Positions 1 through 9,037 are shown, counted from the stretch's first letter. The stretch: DNA of 64,000 bases from Streptomyces sp. MBT65 (GCF_016612545.1 NZ_JAENRY010000039.1:1-64000); one strand, 5' to 3'. The notes: generated by a model from the sequence alone, not told the origin. Translations and numbers: made by a program.

Positions 1-445
1 GTGCCGGTCCGGGGGCCGGGGTGTGCGGGGTGGAGGCGCGGAGCACGGCGAGCGCGCCGGCGAGGTGGGCGAGTGCCGTGTCCGGGAGCGGGGCGGCCAG
101 CCGGGTCGCGAGTTCACGGTCGAAGACGGGACCGGCCTCGTCCACCAACTCCCGCCCGGCCGCCGTCAGTTCGACGATCGAGGAGCGGCGGTCGGCGGGA
201 TGGGGGCGCCGGGTGCAGTGGCCGAGCCGCTCCAGCCGGTCGACGGCCTGGCTGGCGCCGCCGACCGTGATCGAGAGGGCGGCGGCTATGTCGTTCACCC
301 GGCAGGAACCCGCGCGCTCGACGACGAGCATCACGTTCAGCCCGCCCAGGGTCACCTCGCACTCCTGCCGGAGCCGGGCGTCGATCCCGTTCCACAGGTC
401 GGTCTCGAAGCGCACCAGGTCGTCGAACACCTGCCGCAGGTCCAC
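1..445 (-). CDS. MarR family transcriptional regulator (3' end beyond window)
   Basis: A winged-helix repressor of the MarR family that probably controls itself and perhaps the exporter gene just upstream. The minus-strand frame from the GTG at 445 reads MDLRQVFDDLVRFE and continues through a recognition region (NDIAAALSITVGGASQAVDRLE) and a wing with the family's D-R-R-S motif (HPADRRSSIVELTAAG). The GTG is chosen because a purine-rich GGAGGGAG lies about ten bases upstream. At least 148 codons are present and the stop lies beyond base 1. It follows the MMPL gene on the same strand with 45 bases between, and two palindromes fill that gap. Family is clear; the ligand is unknown. Confidence 0.85.
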   Translation of the reverse strand, partial: MDLRQVFDDLVRFETDLWNGIDARLRQECEVTLGGLNVMLVVERAGSCRVNDIAAALSITVGGASQAVDRLERLGHCTRRPHPADRRSSIVELTAAGRELVDEAGPVFDRELATRLAAPLPDTALAHLAGALAVLRASTPHTPAPGPA

Positions 446-468
446 GGGCGGGCCCTCCCTCCAGATAC

Positions 469-495
469 ATTAGCTCTAATCATATTAGCGCTAAT
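469..495. promoter_or_regulatory. Two tandem MarR-type operator palindromes
   Basis: ATTAGCTCTAAT (469-480, one mismatch pair) and ATTAGCGCTAAT (484-495, perfect) are spaced 15 bases start to start, in front of the marR start at 445. The AT-rich palindromes stand out from the GC-rich surroundings and are the likely autoregulatory operator. The second one overlaps the stop codon of the MMPL gene (491-493). Confidence 0.7.
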
Positions 496-2710
496 GCACT
501 GTGGACGCATCCCTCTCGGCCGGCCCGGGCGCGGGCGTGGGACCGCCCTCGCTCAGACCGAACCGCGCGTGGAACCTGCGCAGGAATCCGGGCGCGTACC
601 AGGCCGAGCGGCCGAGCACGCGCATCGCGGCGGGGACGAGGATGCCGCGTACGGCGACGGCGTCGATGAGGATGGCCAGTCCGCTGCCCAGGCCGAACAG
701 CTGCATGAAGCTGAGTTCTGCCGTGCCGAAGGCGAAGAAGCTCACCGCGAGCAGACAGGCGGCCGCGGTGACGATGCGGCCCGTGTGCCCGAGGCCGTTG
801 GTCACGGCGGACTCGTTGTCCTCGCCCAGGTCGTGGAGTTCCTTGATCCGGCTGGTGACGAAGACCTCGTAGTCCATCGAGAGGCCGAAGGCGATGCAGA
901 ACATCAGCACGGTCATGGAGACGTCCATGGGCTGTGCCGTGAAGCCGAGCAGGGAGGAGAGATGGCCGTCCTGGAAGATCCAGGTCATGACGCCGAGGGT
1001 CGCGCCCAGGCTGACCATGTTGAGGAACAGCGCGCGCAACGGCTGGACGACGCTGCCGGTGAACAGGAAGAGCAGGAGGAAGGTGGTGAGGGCGACGAGG
1101 GCCACGGCGAGCGGGAGGCGGCCGCCGACGGAGTGCTTGGAGTCGACCAGTACGGCGTCGACTCCCCCTACCAGTGGGTGTGTTCCGGCGGGCGCGACGA
1201 CCGCGCGTACCTCCCGGACCAGGCTCTGGGCCGCGTCGGACTTCGGTGTCAGGGTGCTCACCACGTTGAGCTGCTGCGCGTCGGGGCGACCGAGGGCGGG
1301 GTTGCCGGGATCGGTCGCGGTCGACCGGCCGTCGGCGTAGGTTCCCGCGCTGCTCTCGACGCGGACGACGCCCTCGATCCCGGAGAGTTCGCTCGCGTAC
1401 GACTCCAGTGGGGCCTTGCTCAAGGGTGTGTCGATGACGATGTGGAGGGCGGAGTCGTCGTTGCCGTTGAACTTCTCGCGCAGTACGGAGGAGACCTGGC
1501 GGCTCGCGGCGTCCTCGGGCAGGACGCGTTCGTCCGGTGTGCCGAAGGTGATGCCGAGGAGCGGACTCGCCGCGACCAGCAGGACCGCGAGGACGGGCAG
1601 CGCGGTGAGTGCGGGGCGGCGCATGACGGTGGCGGCCAGCCGTCCCCACAGGGGTGCGCGGCCGGCGGGGCGGGGGCGGTTCGCCCAGGGCAGCCGTCCG
1701 CCGTTGACCCGGTGGCCGAGCACGACGAACAGGGCCGGCATGACGAACAGGGTGCTGACGGCGGCGATGACGACGACCCCGACACCGGCGTAGCCGAACG
1801 AGCGCAGGAAGTACTGCGGGAACACCAGGAGTGCCGCGAGCGCGGCGGCCACGGTCGCGGCGGAGAAGGCGACGGTACGGCCCGCCGTGCTCACCGTGCG
1901 CCGTACGGCGTCGTCCACGCTCGCGCCGGTGGCGAGTTGCTCCCGGAACCGGCTGACCATCAGCAGGGCGTAGTCGATGCCGAGGCCCAGGCCCAGTGCC
2001 GTGGTCAGGTTGATCGCGAAGACGGAGACATCGGTGACGCTGCCGAGGAGGTACAGCTCCGCGAAGGTGCCCGCGATGGCGATGGTGCCGATGGCCAGCG
2101 GGAGCAGGGCCGCGACCATGCTGCCGAAGACGAGCACGAGCAGGAGCAGCGTGAGCGGCACGGCGATGGACTCGGCGAGGACGAGGTCCTTGGCCGACTG
2201 GGTGCCCATGTCGCTGGTGACGGCGGCGCCGCCACCCGCCCGGACCGTGAGGGTGTTCTCGTACGGTCCGGTGTAGGCGTCGATGACGCTCTTCGCGTTC
2301 TCGTCCCGCTCGGTGTCGTTGCCCTTCACATGGGCGAGGACCATGGCGTCGCGACCGTCCTTGGAGCGGAGGTCCGAACTGCCCGTGTCCCAGTACGAGA
2401 TCACGTTCTCCAGGTGCTGGTCCTTCTTGAGGCGGCCCACCAGGTCCTGGCCGCGGTGCCGGGCGGCCGGGTCGTCGACGCGGCCTTCGGAGGCGCTGAC
2501 GAGCAGGACCAGGTTGGTCTCCCCGCCGAACTTCTTGTCGATGGCCTGCGCGGCCCGGCTGGACTGGGAGGTCGGGTCGTCGTAGCCGCCGCCCAGCAGC
2601 TTGCCGAACGCGCCGGCTCCCAGGACACCCATGAGGGCCACCGCCACGACGGCGACGACGAGGACCAGCCGGGACCGGCGGATCACCAGTTCGGCTATGC
2701 GTTCAAACAC
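491..2710 (-). CDS. MMPL/RND family transporter
   Basis: An inner-membrane exporter of the MMPL (MmpL-like RND) family, 739 residues, close to the usual size for actinobacterial members. An N-terminal membrane segment (RLVLVVAVVAVALMG) precedes a large extracytoplasmic loop. Two sets of membrane helices follow, each with the family's buried acidic motif (GLGLGIDYALLMVSRFRE in the first half, GLSMDYEVFVTSRIKE in the second). An upstream ATG at 2770 is possible, but the GTG at 2710 has a strong AAAGGAGAA Shine-Dalgarno seven bases away, so it is preferred. It is divergent from a TetR gene and directly upstream of a marR gene, the usual setting for a lipid or drug exporter. The substrate cannot be read from sequence. 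Confidence 0.9.
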   Translation of the reverse strand: MFERIAELVIRRSRLVLVVAVVAVALMGVLGAGAFGKLLGGGYDDPTSQSSRAAQAIDKKFGGETNLVLLVSASEGRVDDPAARHRGQDLVGRLKKDQHLENVISYWDTGSSDLRSKDGRDAMVLAHVKGNDTERDENAKSVIDAYTGPYENTLTVRAGGGAAVTSDMGTQSAKDLVLAESIAVPLTLLLLVLVFGSMVAALLPLAIGTIAIAGTFAELYLLGSVTDVSVFAINLTTALGLGLGIDYALLMVSRFREQLATGASVDDAVRRTVSTAGRTVAFSAATVAAALAALLVFPQYFLRSFGYAGVGVVVIAAVSTLFVMPALFVVLGHRVNGGRLPWANRPRPAGRAPLWGRLAATVMRRPALTALPVLAVLLVAASPLLGITFGTPDERVLPEDAASRQVSSVLREKFNGNDDSALHIVIDTPLSKAPLESYASELSGIEGVVRVESSAGTYADGRSTATDPGNPALGRPDAQQLNVVSTLTPKSDAAQSLVREVRAVVAPAGTHPLVGGVDAVLVDSKHSVGGRLPLAVALVALTTFLLLFLFTGSVVQPLRALFLNMVSLGATLGVMTWIFQDGHLSSLLGFTAQPMDVSMTVLMFCIAFGLSMDYEVFVTSRIKELHDLGEDNESAVTNGLGHTGRIVTAAACLLAVSFFAFGTAELSFMQLFGLGSGLAILIDAVAVRGILVPAAMRVLGRSAWYAPGFLRRFHARFGLSEGGPTPAPGPAERDASTVH

Positions 2711-2894
2711 GCCCGTTCTCCTTTGCTGTCCATACGGTGAAAGAGGCGCGAGACACCCGGAGTTGACCATCGGGGCACTCTTCGTCGCCGCGTCCGACGT
2801 TAGTGAGGAGCAAGAAGATTTGGCAGTGTTAGATTTTCCTCACACCTCGCGATGCCCGGGCGTCACGCGGGAGTTGTCGTCGTACGGTCGACGC
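2711..2894. promoter_or_regulatory. Divergent promoter region, MMPL / TetR, with inverted repeat
   Basis: This 184-base divergent spacer holds an AT-rich stretch (about 2805-2840) flanked by a perfect 7-base inverted repeat, GTGAGGA at 2803-2809 and TCCTCAC at 2837-2843. It is a candidate TetR operator covering both promoters. No exact -10/-35 assignment is made. Confidence 0.4.
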
Positions 2895-3617
2895 ATGTCC
2901 GTCGACGAAGCCACCACCGCCCCGCCCTCCCTGCGCCAGCGGCGCCGGGCCGCCGCCACGCAGGAGATAGTGGAGGCGGCCGAGCGCCATCTCACCGAAC
3001 ACGGGCCCACGGCCCTGTCGTTGCGCGCGGTCGCCCGCAGCCTCGGCATGACCGTGCAGGCGCTCTACCACTACTTCCCGAGCCGGGACGCGCTCGTCAC
3101 CGCGCTCGTCACGAAGGCGTACGACGACCTGGCCGACGCCGTGCAGGCCGCCGTCGACGCTCCTGACGACCCGGATCTGCCCCGCCTGGTGGTCGCGGCC
3201 GAGGGCTACCGGCGCTGGGGCATCGCGAACCCCGAGCGCTTCCAACTCCTCTACGGCACACCGCTGCGGGACTACGCGGCACCCACCGACGGCCCGACCA
3301 CCCAGGCGACGCGCCGGATGAGCGCGATCTTCGAGCGCGAGATGTTCGAGGGGTTCACCACGGAGCAGCTCGCGGCGACCGACACCTGCGCGCTCTCACC
3401 CGAACTCCGGTCGTACTTCGAGCAGTTGCCGCACTACGGCCAAGGTCATCTGCCCGCGCCCGCGACCGCGCTGCTGATGAGCGCGTGGGGACATCTGCAC
3501 GGTCTCGTCGCCCTGGAGGTGTTCGGACACACCGATTTCCTCGGCGGGCACCAGGCCGAGCTGTTCCGCATGGCGATGCGGAACCTGCTGGCGGACATCC
3601 ACCGCCGGATCACCTGA
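2895..3617 (+). CDS. TetR family regulator with WHG (TetR_C_33-type) domain
   Basis: A one-component repressor of 240 residues. The N-terminal helix-turn-helix is clear (ATQEIVEAAERHLTEHGP, then SLRAVARSLGMTVQALYHYF). The C-terminal ligand domain carries the W-H-G signature of the TetR_C_33 group (ALLMSAWGHLHGLVALEVFG) and the YRRWGIANPERFQLLYG segment. The ATG at 2895 fits the family N-terminus; an in-frame extension upstream reads into the promoter region and is rejected. It is divergent from the MMPL exporter and 32 bases upstream of the next gene, so it may control either. The ligand is unknown. Confidence 0.9.
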   Translation: MSVDEATTAPPSLRQRRRAAATQEIVEAAERHLTEHGPTALSLRAVARSLGMTVQALYHYFPSRDALVTALVTKAYDDLADAVQAAVDAPDDPDLPRLVVAAEGYRRWGIANPERFQLLYGTPLRDYAAPTDGPTTQATRRMSAIFEREMFEGFTTEQLAATDTCALSPELRSYFEQLPHYGQGHLPAPATALLMSAWGHLHGLVALEVFGHTDFLGGHQAELFRMAMRNLLADIHRRIT

Positions 3618-3649
3618 CACGCTCCGCCCGGACGTCGTAGCTTGCCGGG

Positions 3650-4306
3650 GTGGACCTCTTCTCAAGCTCCTGGACAGCGCTTCTCACCGCGGTCGCCGGC
3701 CTCGCGGACGAGGATTTCGAGCGGCCGTCCGGTTGCGCCGGCTGGTTGGTGCGGGACCTGGTCTGTCATCTGGTCATCGACGCCCAGGACGTCCTGATCA
3801 CCCTTGTGACGCCCGCCGACTCGGAGCCGACCCGCGACGCGGTGACCTACTGGGCCGTCACGCAGACGCGGCCCACCGGTGACGACCCGCTCGACGCGCT
3901 GATGGTCCGGCTGGCGGCCGCGTACGAGGAGCCCTGGCTGCTCAAGTTCCATCTGGACGACGTCGGTTCGGCCGCCGGCCGCGCCGCCCGACTCGCCGAT
4001 CCGGGGCTGCGGGTCAGCACCCAGGACGAGGTGCTCACCGCGGGCGACTACCTCTCCGCGTACGTCCTGGAGTGGACGCTGCACCACCTCGACCTGGTCG
4101 CCCGACTCCCGGGGGTGGCGGGGCCGCCGGCGGAAACGCTCGCCGGGGCCCGCGCGTTGCTGGAGAAGATCGCCGGGGCCGCCTTCCCCGAGTCGTTCTC
4201 CGACCGGGACGCACTGCTCGTCGGCACCGGACGGCGTGCTCCGACGGACGCGGAGAGCGCCCGACTCGGCGCGTTGAGCGCCAAGTTGCCGATGGTCCTC
4301 GGGTGA
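3650..4306 (+). CDS. Maleylpyruvate isomerase N-terminal (DinB-like) domain protein
   Basis: A 218-residue cytoplasmic protein of the mycothiol-dependent maleylpyruvate isomerase / DinB-like four-helix superfamily. Family features are the N-terminal helix with PSGCAGWLVRDLVCHL, whose histidine is one of the usual metal ligands, and a later helix with EWTLHHLDLVARL, which supplies two more histidines. Such proteins may act in mycothiol transfer or detoxification, but most have no tested function. The start is a GTG at 3650, and the gene probably shares a transcript with the TetR gene. The call is by motif only and the substrate is not inferable. Confidence 0.7.
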   Translation: MDLFSSSWTALLTAVAGLADEDFERPSGCAGWLVRDLVCHLVIDAQDVLITLVTPADSEPTRDAVTYWAVTQTRPTGDDPLDALMVRLAAAYEEPWLLKFHLDDVGSAAGRAARLADPGLRVSTQDEVLTAGDYLSAYVLEWTLHHLDLVARLPGVAGPPAETLAGARALLEKIAGAAFPESFSDRDALLVGTGRRAPTDAESARLGALSAKLPMVLG

Positions 4307-4368
4307 CCCGTCGGCAACTCGGGCCGGGTGCGCCCTGGTCGCCGACGGGTGGCGAGCTGCCGTGACAC

Positions 4369-6147
4369 TCAGAGCGCGGCGGCCGCCGCGCGGCCCGCCT
4401 GGCGGCCGGAGAACAGGCAGCCGCCGAGGAAGGTGCCCTCCATCGAGCGGTAGCCGTGGACTCCCCCGCCGCCGAACCCGGAGACCTCACCGGCCGCGTA
4501 CAGACCGGGAATCGCCGTACCCGTGGCGTCCAGGACCCGGCCCGAGAGGTCGGTCTGCAGGCCGCCCAACGTCTTGCGGGTGAGGATGTTGAGGCGGACC
4601 GCGATCAGCGGTCCGGCACTCGTGTCCAGGATCTTGTGGATCGCGGCGGTGCGGCTGAGCGAATCCCCCGGGTAGGAAAGGGCGTTGCGGATGCCCATCA
4701 CCTGGGCGTCCTTCGAGTACGGGTTGTCGATCTCCCGGTCCCGGGCCTCGATCTGCCGCTGGAGATCGGCCAGCTTGATCAGGCCGTCACCGGTCAACTT
4801 GTTCATGCCGAGGACCAGTTCGGAGAGCGTGGTGGCGGTGACGAAGTCGACGCCGTTCTTCCTGAACTTCTCGATCGGCTCCGGCGTCTGCCAGATGCGT
4901 GAGAGGAGCATCAGGATGTCCTTGTTGGTGAGGTCCGGGTTCTGCTCGGACCCCGACAGCGCGAACTCCTTCGCGATGATCTTGCTCGTGGTGACGAACC
5001 ACGAGTAGTCGTAGCCGCTGGCGGTGATCGAGCCCAGGGTGTGGAGGGTGTCGTAGCCCGGCATGTCGGGGGCGGAGAACCGCTTGCCGGTGGCGTCGAA
5101 CCACATCGAGGACGGTCCCGGGAGGATGCGGATGCCGTGGTTGGGCCAGATCGGGTCGTAGTTCCTGAGGCCCTCGGTGTAGTGCCACATCCGGTCGGGG
5201 TTGACGATCCGGCCGCCCGCCGCCGAGGTGATGCCCAGCATCCGGCCGTCGACGTACGCCGGCACACCGGTGATCATGGTCTTGGGCGCGTTGCCGAGGC
5301 GGGCCGGCCAGTTCTGCCGTACGAGATCGTGGTTGGCGCCTATGCCGCCCGACGTGACGATCACGACCGGGGCCTTGAGGTCGAAGGCGCCCACCACGGT
5401 GCGGGAGGTGGCCTTGCCGCGCTGAGCCGTGCTGGGTTCGAGGATCGAGCCGCGGACTCCGGTCACGACTCCGCCCGTGCGGACGATCTCGTTGACCTGG
5501 TGGCGGAACTTGAAGACCACCTTGCCGCTCGCGACCCCGGCCCGCACCAGCTTCTCGAAGGGCTCGACCACGGCCGGGCCGGTGCCCCAGGTGACGTGGA
5601 AGCGGGGCACCGAGTTGCCGTGTCCGTCGGCGAGGCCGCCGCCGCGCTCGGCCCAGCCGACGATCGGGAACCAGCGGATGCCGAGGCCGTAGAGCCAGGA
5701 CCGCTTCTCGTTGGCCGCGAAGTCCACATACGCCTCGGCCCACTTGCGGGCCCAGTAGTCCTGGCCGGTCGGGTCGTCGACACCGCGGTCGAAGCCGGCC
5801 GTGCCCAACCAGTCCTGCCACGCCAGCTCTTGGGAGTCCTTGATGCCCATGAGCCGCTGCTCGTCGGAGTCGACCAGGAACAGTCCGCCGAAGGACCAGA
5901 ACGCCTGGCCGCCGAGGTTGGACTCGGGCTCCTGGTCCAGGAGCAGCACTTTCTTTCCTGCGGCGACGAGTTCGGAGGTGGCGACGAGACCGGCGAGGCC
6001 GTGGCCGACGACGATGGCGTCGGCGTCCGAGGTGCCGGCCGCGAACGCCGGAACCGCGTGCGCCGCGAGGGCGGCGCCGGCGGCGACACCGCCGGCCACC
6101 GTCAGGGCTCTTCGTCTGCTGATCGCCGTGGGGGCCGAGTTCTCCAT
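4369..6147 (-). CDS. Tat-exported FAD-binding dehydrogenase (KstD/fumarate-reductase-like)
   Basis: A 592-residue flavoprotein of the FAD_binding_2 family that includes 3-ketosteroid dehydrogenases and flavocytochrome c subunits. A twin-arginine signal (SRRRALTVAGG, then an Ala-rich stretch ending AFAAG) points to export by Tat. A Rossmann dinucleotide motif (DAIVVGHGLAGLVATSEL) follows at once and the C-terminus has the family's second FAD-contacting segment (GLYAAGEVSGFGGGGVHGYRS). The ATG at 6147 with upstream GGAAGG is preferred over an in-frame ATG at 6252, because it begins directly at the Tat signal. No electron-acceptor gene lies beside it. Substrate unknown; the steroid link is by family only. 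Confidence 0.85.
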   Translation of the reverse strand: MENSAPTAISRRRALTVAGGVAAGAALAAHAVPAFAAGTSDADAIVVGHGLAGLVATSELVAAGKKVLLLDQEPESNLGGQAFWSFGGLFLVDSDEQRLMGIKDSQELAWQDWLGTAGFDRGVDDPTGQDYWARKWAEAYVDFAANEKRSWLYGLGIRWFPIVGWAERGGGLADGHGNSVPRFHVTWGTGPAVVEPFEKLVRAGVASGKVVFKFRHQVNEIVRTGGVVTGVRGSILEPSTAQRGKATSRTVVGAFDLKAPVVIVTSGGIGANHDLVRQNWPARLGNAPKTMITGVPAYVDGRMLGITSAAGGRIVNPDRMWHYTEGLRNYDPIWPNHGIRILPGPSSMWFDATGKRFSAPDMPGYDTLHTLGSITASGYDYSWFVTTSKIIAKEFALSGSEQNPDLTNKDILMLLSRIWQTPEPIEKFRKNGVDFVTATTLSELVLGMNKLTGDGLIKLADLQRQIEARDREIDNPYSKDAQVMGIRNALSYPGDSLSRTAAIHKILDTSAGPLIAVRLNILTRKTLGGLQTDLSGRVLDATGTAIPGLYAAGEVSGFGGGGVHGYRSMEGTFLGGCLFSGRQAGRAAAAAL

Positions 6148-6282
6148 GAGGTGCCTTCCGGATGAGATACGGGAGGTGCGGGAGGTGTGTTCGACACGTG
6201 GAACGTGCCGCGACACCCCAGTGTTACCGCCGGTAGCACCTAGGGAAACCAAGCTGTGTCGGGAGTGTTGCGGGAGTTGGGT

Positions 6283-6981
6283 TCAGGACAGGGCGAGCGG
6301 GCCGTCGCGGTCGATGAAACGGCCCGAGCCGGCGCCGGGTTCCTCGGTCGCGAGCCGGACGATCGCGTCGGTTCCCTCGGAGACGGTCTGGGGGCCGCTG
6401 TGGCCGTTGAGGTCGGTCGCCGTGTAGCCGGGATCGGCGGCGTTGACGCGAATGTCCTTGAGGCCCTTGGCGTATTGGGTGGTCAGCATGGTGAGGGCCG
6501 CCTTGGAGGCCGTGTAGAGCGGTGCGACGACGGAGGACTCGATCCGCGACGGATCGTGGGTGATGGCGAGCGAGCCCATGCCGCTGCTGACGTTGATGAC
6601 GACCGGGTCGGGTGAGCGGCGCAGCAGCGGGAGGAAGGCGGTGGTCGTCCGGACCACCCCGAAGACGTTGACGTCGAAGACGGCGAGCGCGTCGGCGCCG
6701 GTCAGCTCCGCGGGATCGCCGTGCGAGCCGTGTACACCGGCGTTGTTGATCAGGACGTCGAGGACACCTTCGTGGGCGGCGACGTCGGCCGCGGCGGCGG
6801 TGACGGAGGCGTCGTCGGTGACGTCGATACGGACGAACCGCGCACCGAGTGCGGCGGCCGCCTCCGCACCGCGTTCCTGGTCGCGGGCTCCGATGATCAC
6901 GGTGTGGCCGAGGGCGAGGAGGCGGCGGGCGGTCTCGTGGCCGAGGCCCTTGTTGGCTCCGGTGATGAACGTGGTGGTCAT
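6283..6981 (-). CDS. Short-chain dehydrogenase/reductase (SDR)
   Basis: A classical SDR of 232 residues that would oxidise or reduce a carbonyl/alcohol using NAD(P)(H). The cofactor motif TFITGANKGLGHETA is at the N-terminus, NNAG follows near residue 87, and the catalytic Ser and YxxxK (VSSGMGS and YTASKAAL) are present. The ATG at 6981 starts right at the beta-strand of the Rossmann fold. It is divergent from an XRE/MmyB-type regulator 89 bases away, a common pairing in Streptomyces in which the regulator controls the SDR. Substrate unknown. Confidence 0.9.
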   Translation of the reverse strand: MTTTFITGANKGLGHETARRLLALGHTVIIGARDQERGAEAAAALGARFVRIDVTDDASVTAAAADVAAHEGVLDVLINNAGVHGSHGDPAELTGADALAVFDVNVFGVVRTTTAFLPLLRRSPDPVVINVSSGMGSLAITHDPSRIESSVVAPLYTASKAALTMLTTQYAKGLKDIRVNAADPGYTATDLNGHSGPQTVSEGTDAIVRLATEEPGAGSGRFIDRDGPLALS

Positions 6982-7070
6982 GCGTCCATCGTCCGCGCGG
7001 TGCGGGTGCGCCACCAGGGACGCCTCGACCGTAGGAACGGCATTACCAGGATCGGAGTCGGGGGAGGAAG
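6982..7070. promoter_or_regulatory. Divergent promoter region, SDR / XRE regulator
   Basis: This 89-base spacer between two divergent starts must carry both promoters. GGGGGAGG just before 7071 serves as ribosome binding site for the regulator. I see no clear palindrome. Confidence 0.4.
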
Positions 7071-7955
7071 ATGGAGGACATGGCGACACACGAAGGGATC
7101 GGGCTCGGGCTGGGTGCGACGATCCGTGCCTGGCGGGAGCGGTTGTCCCCGTCGGACCTCGGGCTGCCGTCCGGTCGGTCCCGGCGTGCGGCCGGTCTGC
7201 GCCGCGAGGAACTCGCCGAGCGCGCCGGGTTGTCGGTCGACTACGTGGTGCGCCTGGAGCAGGGGCGGTCCACGGCGCCCTCGGCCCAGGTCGTCGCCTC
7301 CTTGGCCCGGGCGCTGCGACTGACCACCGTCGAGCGGGAGCACCTCTACCGCATGGCCGGGCTGGTCCCGCCGAACGACGAGCCGATCCCCGATCATCTG
7401 CCGTCAGGGGTGCATCGCGTGCTGAACCGGCTCGGGGACGTCGCCGTCGCCGTGTTCGCCGCCGACTGGCAGATGATCTGGTGGAACCCCGGGTGGGCGG
7501 CGCTGCTCGGTGACCCGTCGGCCAAGGCGCCCGAGCAACGGAACTTCGCTCGCGAGCGGTTCCCGGTCGGTTCCGGCGACGACGTACGGATCGCCTCCTG
7601 GCCGGTGCTGGTGCGCAACGGCGACGCCTCGGATCTCGCGATCGTGTCCGACCTGCGCCGGGCCACCGGCCGCTTCCCGCGCGACGTCCGCCTCGCGGAG
7701 CTGATCCGTCAACTCACCGCGGGCAACCCGACATTCGCCCGGCTGTGGTCGAGCGGCACGGTGGCCGCACATCGCGAGGACCGCAAGACGGTCCTGCATC
7801 CCGAGGTCGGGTCCGTGGAAGTGGACTGCGATGTCCTGACGGACGGTGAATCCGACCTCAAGATCGTCATCTTGACCGCGGTGCCCGGCAGTTCGGACGA
7901 GGGCAGGTTGCGGCGCACGATGACCGGTGACGGATCGCGCGCGCCCAGCTCCTGA
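7071..7955 (+). CDS. XRE family regulator with MmyB-like ligand domain
   Basis: A 294-residue regulator with an N-terminal Cro/C1 helix-turn-helix (RRAAGLRREELAERAGLSVDYVVRLEQGR) and a C-terminal MmyB-like PAS-type sensor domain (VAVFAADWQMIWWNPGWAALLGD). MmyB was first described beside methylenomycin genes; many relatives sit divergent to an SDR, as here. Two ATGs (7071 and 7080) compete: a GGAGG lies very close to the first and about ten bases from the second, so 7080 is equally plausible. Ligand unknown. Confidence 0.88.
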   Translation: MEDMATHEGIGLGLGATIRAWRERLSPSDLGLPSGRSRRAAGLRREELAERAGLSVDYVVRLEQGRSTAPSAQVVASLARALRLTTVEREHLYRMAGLVPPNDEPIPDHLPSGVHRVLNRLGDVAVAVFAADWQMIWWNPGWAALLGDPSAKAPEQRNFARERFPVGSGDDVRIASWPVLVRNGDASDLAIVSDLRRATGRFPRDVRLAELIRQLTAGNPTFARLWSSGTVAAHREDRKTVLHPEVGSVEVDCDVLTDGESDLKIVILTAVPGSSDEGRLRRTMTGDGSRAPSS

Positions 7956-7962
7956 GCGGGGG

Positions 7963-8886
7963 TCAGTGTCGGGCGAACTGGAGCCGCGTGGCCTGGGTGA
8001 CGTTCGCTCGCACCGCGAGTGCGGGGACGGTGAGTTGCTCGCCGTAGATGTCGGTGAGCCGGAGCTCGCCGCCGCAGCCGGTGCCGTCCTCGGAGAGGAA
8101 GTAGTTGTAGTCGGCGCGTGCCAACTGACGCCAGCCGCCGCCCGCGCGAACTTCCAGGCGGGCCAAGGGGTTTCGGTGTCCGATCGCCTGGATGCCGCAC
8201 CAGTAGCGGGTGGAACCGGTCTTGTAGCGGATCGAGATCGTGTCCGAGACGCTGGGGCTCGCCAGGTTCCAGGTGATCGGGATCCGGCCGGCCGAAGGGG
8301 CGGCGAGCTTGGCGAAGGCCTGTGCGCTGAGGTCGATCTGCCCGGGGGCGCAGTCCCCCGGGCATTCGTTGGTGATGCGGACCGTGACACTCGCGCCGCC
8401 TGCCGCGTGCACCACCACATACGCCCCGCACGCCTTGGACGACTCGTAGTCCGCGGTGTTCATCGCACCGGTCAGCACGTCGCCGCTCGGGTCGTACATG
8501 CAGGCTCCGCCACCGTCCGCGTCGTAGAAGGTGGCGACCCCTCGATAGGTGACACCGGGACGGATGCGGCCGGCCAACGAGGCGGTGCCCGAGGCCGGTT
8601 GAGCGGCCTTCGTGACCGCCGGCGCGGCGGAGGCGGTGGCCGCGTGGGCGGTCGGTGTCGCCGACGGCTTCTTCGACGCGGTCGCGCTCGCCCGCGCCGA
8701 GGCCGACGAAGTAACGCTCGGAGACGGCGAGTTCACCGCCGGGACGGTGGCGGACGCCGCCGAAGTGACGCCTGCCGCCACGGACTTCACGTCCTCGTCG
8801 TCCTTGTTGCCGGGCAGCAGCACCAGGGCCAGGGAGACCACGATGAGTACCGCGGCCGCCGACAGGAACAGCCACCGCTTGGACAC
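7963..8886 (-). CDS. Secreted/membrane-anchored expansin-like RlpA-domain protein
   Basis: A 307-residue protein with an N-terminal membrane segment (WLFLSAAAVLIVVSLALVLLPG), a Ser/Thr/Ala-rich linker of about 80 residues, and a double-psi beta-barrel resembling RlpA/expansin domain 1 (GVATFYDADGGGACMYDP and VRITNECPGDCAPGQIDLS). A C-terminal domain resembling the expansin carbohydrate-binding module follows. Expansin-like proteins loosen polysaccharide networks without hydrolysis. The aspartate of the usual H-x-D/D-L-S catalytic region (IDLS) is visible. The GTG at 8886 with AAGGAGG upstream is a firm start. The gene converges closely on the regulator at 7955. Function beyond cell-surface polysaccharide binding is inference. 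Confidence 0.8.
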   Translation of the reverse strand: MSKRWLFLSAAAVLIVVSLALVLLPGNKDDEDVKSVAAGVTSAASATVPAVNSPSPSVTSSASARASATASKKPSATPTAHAATASAAPAVTKAAQPASGTASLAGRIRPGVTYRGVATFYDADGGGACMYDPSGDVLTGAMNTADYESSKACGAYVVVHAAGGASVTVRITNECPGDCAPGQIDLSAQAFAKLAAPSAGRIPITWNLASPSVSDTISIRYKTGSTRYWCGIQAIGHRNPLARLEVRAGGGWRQLARADYNYFLSEDGTGCGGELRLTDIYGEQLTVPALAVRANVTQATRLQFARH

Positions 8887-9037
8887 CGGACCTCCTTGAT
8901 GGCCACCACCCGTTGTTCGGAGTGATGAAGGCAGCGATGCTGCCAGTCTCAAGGGGACCGCGGCAAGCCCTTTCTGCGGATGTGCAGTTGGGGACGGGTG
9001 TCGGATGGCGTGACTGGTGGTGGAGAAGCCGTCGGAC

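Noticed and set aside
23-2740. A 905-codon open frame on the plus strand
   Set aside because: It is the antisense of the MMPL gene and the marR gene, has composition typical of GC-rich shadow frames and shows no family motif.
8341-8362. Perfect 8-base GC hairpin as a terminator
   Set aside because: It lies inside the expansin-like coding sequence and encodes the conserved Cys-rich loop.
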